A program made the position numbers and the translations under genes. Shown here piece by piece: positions 1 to 4,859 of a stretch of 5,480 nt of DNA. The notes below the pieces were generated by a model, which was given only the letters and a program-made list of their open reading frames with translations, made no database searches and was not told the DNA's origin. The stretch comes from an uncultured Gluconobacter sp. (GTDB lineage: Bacteria > Pseudomonadota > Alphaproteobacteria > Acetobacterales > Acetobacteraceae), in the NCBI GenBank assembly GCA_937880175.1, contig CALFLO010000089.1, positions 1-5,480 of the forward strand, given 5' to 3'. Position 1 is the stretch's first letter; each line of letters begins with the position of its first letter.

Positions 1-1507
1 TGCTCTCGATGCGGACAAAAGGCTCGAACACGCGGTCCAGCTCGCTTTCCGGCAGGCCGGGACCGTTATCCTCGATCAGGATCTTGACCGCATTGCCTTT
101 CTCGCCCGGTCTGGTGGCGGGAATGAGCGTGACATGCGCGCTGCCGCCATATTTCAGGGCATTGAGGATCAGGTTGTTCAGCGCGCGCTTAAGCGCCACC
201 GAGCGGGCCTTGATGCGGACGGGAACATTGGGCGGCTCATAGAACAGGTCGTCCGCCTTGTCCGGCAGGCTCTCGGCCGCCTCGTCCATGATCGTCTGCA
301 ACAGCGCGCGCAGGTCGAGCGAGACAATGGGCTCGGCGGAGGCACTGTCGCGTCCGAAGGCCAGCGTGGCCGCGACCATGGCTTCCATCTCGTCCAGATC
401 GGACAGAACCTTGTTGCGCAACTCGTCATCGTCAATGAATTCGGCGCGCAGTTTCAGCCGCGTGATGGGCGTCCGCAGATCATGGCCGATGGCGGTCAGC
501 ATGAGTGTGCGGTCTGTCACGAAACGCCGGATCCGCAGTGCCATCGTGTTGAACGCAATCGCGGCGCGGCGGATTTCGGAGGGTCCATTTTCGGGGAGGG
601 CCGCGGTATGGACATCCCGGCCCAGCGCTTCGGCTGCATTGGCCAGCGTCGTGACGGGCGCGATCAGACGCTGCGTGGCCCACACGATCAGCGCGCTCCC
701 TGCGATCGACATGACGAGGAACGCAATCATGAAGGTCGGCGAGCCAAACGGATTGGGCAGAGGTGTTACGAAGCGCACCACGACCCAGCAGTCCCGGTCC
801 GGCAGAAGGATCGAGGTGGAATGCGTCCGCATTTTCTGCCCGATCAGGACCTTGCGCGGATAGAGCGAGGACGGCAGGAGCGCCCAGCGCATGAAGGGCG
901 GCATGTCACGCCGGCGGACGCCTCCGGGAAAATGCGGGTCTCCGGGCGGATGATCCATTCCCGGATGATCGCCTTCAGGGCGGTCTCCTTCCAGATGGTC
1001 GCCATCAGGACGCTCACCCGGAAAGTGGAACTCGGGGCCACCCGGTCCCATGCCGGGGCCGGGGAAACCCGGGCCAGCCGGAGCCATCGCACCCTCCCGG
1101 CCCGGTCCGCCTATTTCGGCTCCCGGTGGCGGGAAGTTCTGTGGCGGAAAGCCTTCATGGTTCTGCTGATCGTCGTGCAGACGATGCATGAACGAAGGGG
1201 ATGCCATCGCAGGGAAGGGGATTTCGTGCCCCTCGATCTGCGGATCAGGCTCCTTGAGCAGCAGGACGGTGACGTTGGACGGAATATGCAGGTCGTCGAT
1301 CGCATCGTGGCGGTCGGCGGGTTTCGCTTCCGCGACCGTGCGATAGATCGAGAAGACCTGCACCTGCTCCTCGTGGACCTGACTGCGCTCTTCCAGATCG
1401 AAGCGGTCCAGCGCGTGAATCGCGAGCCCGGCAGCTTCCACGATCGCAAGCCCCACGATCAGCAGCAGGCTGGTCCGGGCGACAAGAGACCGGGGCAGGA
1501 TATGCAT
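1..1507 (-). CDS. Sensor histidine kinase of a two-component system (C-terminus cut by window edge)
   Basis: This is an inner-membrane histidine kinase, presumed to sense a periplasmic signal and phosphorylate the adjacent OmpR-type regulator. Translating from the ATG at 1507 gives 502 residues before the left edge. In order they show a first membrane helix (about 12-33), a periplasmic region of about 224 residues, a second helix (about 258-277), a HAMP linker (about 279-330, P284), the dimerisation/phosphoacceptor helix with H-box GHDLRTP (H342), an N-box with N449 (LNNLILNALKYGG), the G1 box DNGPG (D480) and an F-box FEPF (494-497). The final G2 glycine box lies outside the window, so the gene is partial, not broken. 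The start lies 5 bases after the regulator's stop codon. A GGAG inside the end of the regulator gene is rather far away, so translational coupling is likely. Oddity: residues 118-196 are rich in Pro, Gly, His and Asp. The signal sensed is unknown. Confidence 0.95.
   Translation of the reverse strand, partial: MHILPRSLVARTSLLLIVGLAIVEAAGLAIHALDRFDLEERSQVHEEQVQVFSIYRTVAEAKPADRHDAIDDLHIPSNVTVLLLKEPDPQIEGHEIPFPAMASPSFMHRLHDDQQNHEGFPPQNFPPPGAEIGGPGREGAMAPAGPGFPGPGMGPGGPEFHFPGERPDGDHLEGDRPEGDHPGMDHPPGDPHFPGGVRRRDMPPFMRWALLPSSLYPRKVLIGQKMRTHSTSILLPDRDCWVVVRFVTPLPNPFGSPTFMIAFLVMSIAGSALIVWATQRLIAPVTTLANAAEALGRDVHTAALPENGPSEIRRAAIAFNTMALRIRRFVTDRTLMLTAIGHDLRTPITRLKLRAEFIDDDELRNKVLSDLDEMEAMVAATLAFGRDSASAEPIVSLDLRALLQTIMDEAAESLPDKADDLFYEPPNVPVRIKARSVALKRALNNLILNALKYGGSAHVTLIPATRPGEKGNAVKILIEDNGPGLPESELDRVFEPFVRIES
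920..1156 (-). repeat. Pro/Gly/His/Asp-rich low-complexity segment of the kinase periplasmic domain
   Basis: Kinase residues 118-196 are built almost entirely of Pro, Gly, Asp, Glu, His, Met and Phe. The first half (118-158) is Pro/Gly-rich; the second (159-196) contains repeated Asp-His steps at 170-171, 180-181 and 185-186. At the DNA level, GATCATCCG occurs twice exactly, 15 bases apart and in frame (plus-strand 947-955 and 962-970), with a degenerate GACCATCTG copy a further 30 bases away (992-1000). This looks like in-frame repeat expansion within a coding sequence. Confidence 0.8.
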
Positions 1508-1512
1508 CGGGT

Positions 1513-2238
1513 TCAGAGACGCTCCACTTCCGCTGCCAGCACATAACCACCACCACGGACGGTCTTGATGACCTGGGCGTTGCGGCCATCACCCTCAAGC
1601 TTGCGTCGCAGGCGACTGACCGCGACGTCAATGGCGCGGTCGAACGGACCGGCCTGACGGCCCCGCAGCAGTTCCAGAAGCATGTCGCGCGTCAGGACGC
1701 GGTTGGCGCGTTCAAGCAGCGCCATCAGCAGGTCGTATTCGCCACCCGTGAGGGAGACTTCGGCCCCATCCGGGTTCAGCAGACGGCGGCGTACGGGGTC
1801 GAGGCACCAGCCGGCGAAATGGATCTTCCGGGTATCGGCGGCCTGACGCTTGTCTTCCACATCGACCGTCCGGCGCAGCACGGCGCGGATACGGGCGAGC
1901 AGTTCACGCGGGTTGAACGGCTTGGCGACGTAATCGTCCGCGCCGAATTCGAGACCGATGATGCGGTCCGTCTCATCGCTCATGGCCGTGAGCATGATGA
2001 TGGGCACATTGTCCTGCGACCGCAGCCAGCGCGCGACTTCCAGACCGCTCTCGCCGGGCAGCATCAGGTCCAGCACCACGAGCTGGTAATGCCCGTTGGC
2101 CCAGGCCTTGCGCGCCTCGCGGGCGTCACGGGCGGCTGTCACGCGGAAATGGTTGCGTTCGAGGAACTGGCTCAGCAGTTCGCGGATTTCGCGGTCATCA
2201 TCCACGACCAGAAGATGGGGCAGGGTTTCCGTGCTCAT
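1513..2238 (-). CDS. OmpR-family DNA-binding response regulator
   Basis: This cytoplasmic transcription factor of 241 residues is the likely phosphorylation partner of the downstream kinase. The receiver domain (about 7-120) has the acidic pocket D13-D14-D15, phosphoacceptor D57 in VVLDLMLPG, the switch threonine T84 in MLTA and the invariant K106 in AKPF. The winged-helix DNA-binding domain (about 140-236) ends in the typical FDRAIDVAVSRLRRKLE recognition-helix region and the VRGGGY wing. Length and all key residues are normal for the family. The ATG at 2238 was chosen over an in-frame GTG at 2283 because the receiver domain begins right after it and GAAAGG lies 9 bases upstream. The kinase gene follows after 5 bases, so the two form one operon. 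Its targets cannot be read from this window. Confidence 0.96.
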   Translation of the reverse strand: MSTETLPHLLVVDDDREIRELLSQFLERNHFRVTAARDAREARKAWANGHYQLVVLDLMLPGESGLEVARWLRSQDNVPIIMLTAMSDETDRIIGLEFGADDYVAKPFNPRELLARIRAVLRRTVDVEDKRQAADTRKIHFAGWCLDPVRRRLLNPDGAEVSLTGGEYDLLMALLERANRVLTRDMLLELLRGRQAGPFDRAIDVAVSRLRRKLEGDGRNAQVIKTVRGGGYVLAAEVERL

Positions 2239-2247
2239 GACCAGAGG

Positions 2248-2253
2248 CCTTTC
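2248..2253 (-). promoter_or_regulatory. Ribosome binding site of the response regulator
   Basis: GAAAGG on the minus strand ends 9 bases before the ATG at 2238. It supports that start over the upstream GTG at 2283. Confidence 0.6.
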
Positions 2254-2282
2254 GGGAATGCTGTGACCCCGTTCAGACTGCA

Positions 2283-2328
2283 CATGTCGCCCGGCCGGAA
2301 AATGGCATTTCCGGCCGGGGCAGACATG
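2283..2328 (-). terminator. Two-part hairpin between cysK and the response regulator (possible terminator)
   Basis: A perfect 12-base inverted repeat (2290-2301 with 2308-2319, CCCGGCCGGAAA against TTTCCGGCCGGG) encloses a 6-base loop. It is extended outward by a second 6-base pairing (2283-2288 with 2323-2328, CATGTC against GACATG) across a small asymmetric internal loop. It starts 10 bases after the cysK stop codon and ends 44 bases before the regulator start. Neither strand has a run of T after the stem, so this is not a textbook intrinsic terminator. It may instead protect the cysK 3' end, reduce read-through into the regulator operon, or be a protein-binding site. Confidence 0.6.
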
Positions 2329-2337
2329 GGAGCGATG

Positions 2338-3393
2338 TTAGGCCAGCCAGGGCGGAACAGGCAGGTTTTTCGCACGCAGGAACTCCGGGTTGAACAGCTT
2401 GGACTGATATCGGGCCCCACCATCACACAGGATTGTAACAATCGTATGTCCGGGTCCGAGCCTGCGCGCCGTCCGGATCGCTGCGGCCACATTGATGCCC
2501 GACGATCCCCCGACCGACAGTCCTTCTTCCGATGTCAGGGAGAAAATCTGCTCCAGCGCTTCGGCATCGGGAATGCGTTCGGCATCATCGGGATGGGAGC
2601 CTTCGAGATTGGCTGTCACCCGGCCCTGACCGATGCCCTCGGTGATGGAGTTGCCGGTGGCGGTGAGGTCATTGGACTTGACCCAACCGTAAAGCGCAGA
2701 ACCTTCCGGATCGGCGAGAACGATGCGCGGGGCCGTCTTCCCGGCAGCCTGCGCCTGATCGCGCAGCCCGAGGGCGATACCGGCCAGTGTGCCACCCGTT
2801 CCGCAGGCGCAGGTGAACGCATCGACTTTCCCGCCCGTCTGTTCCCAGATTTCGCGAGCGGTAGTGGCGCGATGGCCTTCACGGTTGGCCGTGTTGTCGA
2901 ACTGGTTGGCCCAGAACCCGCCGATTTCTTCGGCCAGACGGCGGGAGACATGGACGTAATTGCCCGGGTCCCGATACGGCTTGGCGGGCACGAGCCGCAG
3001 ATCCGCGCCGATCATGCGCAGGAAGTCCAGCTTCTCACGGCTCTGTGTTTCCGGCACGACGATCACGGCCTTGCAGCCAACGGCATGGGCGACCAGTGTG
3101 AGGCCGATTCCCGTATTGCCGGCCGTGCCTTCCACGACCGTGCCGCCGGGCTTCAGGGCGCCGCTTTTCAGCGCGTCCTCAATGATTGCCAGGGCCGCAC
3201 GATCCTTGACGGAACCGCCGGGATTCATGAACTCGGCCTTGCCATAGATGTCGCAGCCCGTTTCCTCGGAGGCGCGTCTCAGGCGGATGAGGGGCGTACC
3301 CCCGATCGCGGCGGTCATGCCCGGGGAAACGGTCTGCCATCCGTTCGTGGTGACCGAAGCGGGGGTTTGGCGGTTCGGGGAGATGTCAGTCAT
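2338..3393 (-). CDS. cysK: Cysteine synthase A-like PLP enzyme (O-acetylserine sulfhydrylase family)
   Basis: This 351-residue, fold-type II PLP enzyme is expected to make cysteine from O-acetylserine and sulfide in the cytoplasm. Visible motifs are GGTPLIRL (31-38), the PLP lysine K63 in NPGGSVKDR, the substrate/cofactor loop EGTAGNTG (88-95), the phosphate-binding CGTGGTLAG (197-205), TEGIGQG (251-257) and the GGSSGINV segment (295-302). The loop reads TAGNT where classical CysK has TSGNT. I recall the same variant in other alphaproteobacterial proteins annotated as cysteine synthase A, so it is probably a subfamily trait. The ATG at 3393 is preceded by AGGAG at 7 bases. A longer in-frame start at 3522 would add 43 low-quality residues and run into the divergent rhodanese gene. 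Other beta-replacement activities, such as cystathionine synthesis or use of O-phosphoserine, cannot be excluded from motifs alone. Confidence 0.9.
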   Translation of the reverse strand: MTDISPNRQTPASVTTNGWQTVSPGMTAAIGGTPLIRLRRASEETGCDIYGKAEFMNPGGSVKDRAALAIIEDALKSGALKPGGTVVEGTAGNTGIGLTLVAHAVGCKAVIVVPETQSREKLDFLRMIGADLRLVPAKPYRDPGNYVHVSRRLAEEIGGFWANQFDNTANREGHRATTAREIWEQTGGKVDAFTCACGTGGTLAGIALGLRDQAQAAGKTAPRIVLADPEGSALYGWVKSNDLTATGNSITEGIGQGRVTANLEGSHPDDAERIPDAEALEQIFSLTSEEGLSVGGSSGINVAAAIRTARRLGPGHTIVTILCDGGARYQSKLFNPEFLRAKNLPVPPWLA

Positions 3394-3400
3394 AGATTCA

Positions 3401-3405
3401 CTCCT
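3401..3405 (-). promoter_or_regulatory. Ribosome binding site of cysK
   Basis: AGGAG on the minus strand lies 7 bases before the ATG at 3393. Its first three bases (AGG) are the end of one copy of the adjoining 10-base tandem repeat. The site fixes the cysK start. Confidence 0.8.
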
Positions 3406-3422
3406 GTGCTGGCCTGTGCTGG
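3403..3422. repeat. Exact tandem 10-base repeat in the cysK leader
   Basis: CCTGTGCTGG occurs twice back to back on the plus strand (3403-3412 and 3413-3422), which is CCAGCACAGG twice on the minus strand. It lies between the likely cysK -10 box and its ribosome binding site, with the inner copy running into the AGGAG. The spacing is about one helical turn, so it could be a regulator site, or simply a small slippage duplication. Confidence 0.75.
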
Positions 3423-3426
3423 ATGA

Positions 3427-3432
3427 ATTATA
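3427..3432 (-). promoter_or_regulatory. Putative -10 box for cysK
   Basis: The minus strand reads a perfect TATAAT here. It would place the transcript start near 3420 and leave a leader of about 27 bases. No good -35 match is found 16-18 bases upstream (best candidates read CCTCAT or TCCTCA), so the promoter may need an activator or may not be real. Confidence 0.45.
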
Positions 3433-3434
3433 GA
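3429..3434 (+). promoter_or_regulatory. Putative -10 box for the rhodanese gene
   Basis: TATAGA on the plus strand overlaps the opposite-strand TATAAT by four bases and is followed by the 8-base palindrome AACGCGTT (3434-3441). It would give a leader of about 20 bases before the start at 3462. The -35 region (GTGCTG or TGTGCT, inside the tandem repeat) is weak. Confidence 0.3.
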
Positions 3435-3451
3435 ACGCGTTTTGGAAGGAT

Positions 3452-3456
3452 GAGGA
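3452..3456 (+). promoter_or_regulatory. Ribosome binding site of the rhodanese gene
   Basis: GAGGA followed by a 5-base spacer precedes the ATG at 3462. This favours that start over in-frame ATGs at 3423 and 3450, which lack a well-placed site. Confidence 0.65.
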
Positions 3457-3461
3457 AGAGC

Positions 3462-3890
3462 ATGAAGGTCCTGACGGCAAGACAGGCATGGGAAATGCTT
3501 GAAAAAGAGCCCGGAAACGCAACCGGGAACGGCAATGAAGGACCGTCGCGTCCTATTCTGGTGGACGTCCGCACCCCGCCGGAATGGATGCATGTCGGCT
3601 TGCCCGACGCGGACGCGATGACTGCGCCGCTCCTGTGCATCACCTGGCAGCCTGACCGCCAGCAGGAGTTCGTGGAGACACTGGTCGAGGCTGTCCCCGA
3701 CCAGCAGACGCCGCTGCTGTTCCTGTGCCGGTCGGGTGTCCGCTCGCATCATGCCGCCCTTCTGGCGGAAAACGCCGGTTACGCGGATGTCAGCAATATC
3801 GTGGACGGATTCGAAGACCAGCACGGCCCCGGCAAGGGCTGGCGCTCCAGCGGTCTGCCGTCCTCTTACATGCCGCTGTCGGGTTCCTGA
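3462..3890 (+). CDS. Single-domain rhodanese-like protein
   Basis: This 142-residue cytoplasmic protein (no signal peptide or membrane segment) is expected to carry sulfane sulfur as a persulfide on its active-site cysteine. It has the N-terminal rhodanese signature VDVRTPPEW (34-42, with D35, R37 and E41) and the active-site loop CRSGVRS starting at C89, followed by a helix (HHAALLAENAGY) and the C-terminal VDGFED motif. A short Gly/Asn-rich stretch (about 18-28) separates the first helix from the first core strand. Length fits a stand-alone rhodanese domain. It is divergent from cysK across 68 bases, which suggests a shared sulfur context and possibly shared control. Its 3' end overlaps the convergent lipoprotein gene by 25 bases. 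The physiological sulfur donor and acceptor are unknown. Confidence 0.93.
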   Translation: MKVLTARQAWEMLEKEPGNATGNGNEGPSRPILVDVRTPPEWMHVGLPDADAMTAPLLCITWQPDRQQEFVETLVEAVPDQQTPLLFLCRSGVRSHHAALLAENAGYADVSNIVDGFEDQHGPGKGWRSSGLPSSYMPLSGS

Positions 3891-4780
3891 TCCGCATCGT
3901 AATGGACCTCGACCACGACGCACCACGGATAACGGTTGTCATAGCTGTGCCCTGAGCCATCGGCGATCATGCCGTTGGCGTCCGTGGGAACATGGGTGAG
4001 TGCCACGGCATCGTCCACATTGCCGCCAACGATGCTCAGCTCATGACCGAAGGGCTGGGCGTTCTGGTTTGTCGCGGAGACAATGCCGCAATGTGCCGGA
4101 AAGCCGTAGCTCGTGGGCAACATGGAGAACGTGACGGTCTTGCTGCGCCCCCGTCCGACGCAGATCAGATCGCCGATCTTTGGCGCATAGGTCCCGGGCT
4201 CATGGGCCGTGACACCGCTGGACTGCCCGCTGGCGGCGGCGTTGATATAGGTCGAGTGATTGGGCGAATACGGGAAGCGCTCATTGGCCCCGGCAACACG
4301 CATCACATAGGAAATAAAGGCTGCGGACCACGCGTAATGGCCGTCATGCTCGATTTCGAAACGCGTGCCCTGGGAGTCCGTCTTGCCCGTCCAGCCGACT
4401 TCCGTCTCATACGGGTCCTGCCCGATCCACCAGTATTCGCCGATCCGCTGCCACAGTCCGGGCAGGCGCTCGGGTTTCAGCGCGGCATCGGTGGGTTCGG
4501 GACGGTCTTCGGGATCGTCGTCGGAGACGGGGGAGCCGAACATCCGCCATTCGCGCAGGGCGATGGCCGCGACATCCTGCCGGTTGAACGGCTCGAAATT
4601 GCGGGTCGCAAAATCCGGGACATGGGGGTCATAGCCCACCGGACCAGTGGTTCCGTTCGCATACTGGGCGTTCGGCGTGCGGGCGGGATACGGGCTGACA
4701 CTCTGCTGGCTGGAACATGCAGCCAGTGCGAGCAGGGCGGCCGTAGCAGCTGCTCGCCTGAAAAGATGCGAATCTGGCAC
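3866..4780 (-). CDS. DUF2272-family lipoprotein of unknown function
   Basis: This is a 304-residue secreted lipoprotein. The N-terminus has a short charged start (RR at 8-9), a hydrophobic stretch and a lipobox LAAC with lipidated C22, followed by a Ser/Gln/Pro-rich linker. The GTG at 4780 was chosen because GAGGA lies 5 bases upstream and it puts the signal peptide right at the start; a longer ATG start at 4906 would run back into mtnA. The body matches my memory of the DUF2272 family: YAWSAAFISYVMRVAG (149-164), FPYSPNHSTYI (169-179), then GDLICVGRGR (203-212), AHCGIV (229-234) and VGGNVDDAV (251-259). The order of these motifs resembles NlpC/P60 or CHAP hydrolases, with S152 roughly where their catalytic Cys would be and H230 like their His. 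A cell-wall role is therefore an inference only. It lies 61 bases downstream of mtnA. Confidence 0.88.
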   Translation of the reverse strand: MPDSHLFRRAAATAALLALAACSSQQSVSPYPARTPNAQYANGTTGPVGYDPHVPDFATRNFEPFNRQDVAAIALREWRMFGSPVSDDDPEDRPEPTDAALKPERLPGLWQRIGEYWWIGQDPYETEVGWTGKTDSQGTRFEIEHDGHYAWSAAFISYVMRVAGANERFPYSPNHSTYINAAASGQSSGVTAHEPGTYAPKIGDLICVGRGRSKTVTFSMLPTSYGFPAHCGIVSATNQNAQPFGHELSIVGGNVDDAVALTHVPTDANGMIADGSGHSYDNRYPWCVVVEVHYDADQEPDSGM

Positions 4781-4785
4781 TGTTA

Positions 4786-4790
4786 TCCTC
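4786..4790 (-). promoter_or_regulatory. Ribosome binding site deciding a GTG start for the DUF2272 lipoprotein
   Basis: GAGGA on the minus strand lies 5 bases before the GTG at 4780. No ATG in this frame lies near the signal peptide, so this site settles the start. Confidence 0.75.
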
Positions 4791-4799
4791 GTCGGGGGA

Positions 4800-4828
4800 T
4801 GTGTTTCCCTGGCTGAATGAAGGGTCAA
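4800..4828 (-). promoter_or_regulatory. Weak candidate promoter for the DUF2272 lipoprotein
   Basis: TTGACC (4823-4828) is a good -35 match just after the mtnA hairpin. At 17 bases, AACACA (4800-4805) is a poor -10. The position fits independent transcription of the lipoprotein gene, but the evidence is slight. Confidence 0.3.
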
Positions 4829-4831
4829 GAC

Positions 4832-4859
4832 GATCAGGGCGTCAAGAAGCGCCCTGATC
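4832..4859 (-). terminator. Hairpin at the 3' end of mtnA with the stop codon in its loop
   Basis: Perfect 10-base arms GATCAGGGCG (4832-4841) and CGCCCTGATC (4850-4859) enclose an 8-base loop. On the minus strand the loop reads CTTCTTGA and contains the mtnA stop codon. The sequence after the stem (GTCTTGACCC) is only mildly T-rich, so it is a plausible but weak intrinsic terminator. Confidence 0.6.

Noticed and set aside
134..1546. 470-codon open frame on the plus strand opposite the histidine kinase
   Set aside because: The minus strand carries unmistakable kinase motifs in order; the plus frame is low-complexity, Arg/Gly-rich, matches no family I recognise, and is an expected by-product of GC-rich codon use.
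2239..2283. GTG start at 2283 for the response regulator
   Set aside because: The 15 extra residues are outside the receiver domain, and the codon sits in the arm of the hairpin with no ribosome binding site.
1819..3426. 535-codon open frame on the plus strand opposite the regulator and cysK
   Set aside because: It spans two real genes and the gap between them on the other strand and shows no domain of its own.
3423..3461. Earlier ATG starts (3423, 3450) for the rhodanese
   Set aside because: They add a basic tail unlike the rhodanese fold, lack a well-spaced ribosome binding site, and the ATG at 3423 overlaps the putative -10 region.
3394..3522. N-terminal extension of cysK to 3522
   Set aside because: It would overlap the rhodanese gene and its promoter, adds a Ser/Phe-rich sequence with no family counterpart, and the ATG at 3393 has a strong AGGAG.
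3992..4816. 274-codon open frame on the plus strand opposite the DUF2272 lipoprotein
   Set aside because: The minus strand has a lipobox, a good ribosome binding site and family motifs; the plus frame has none of these.
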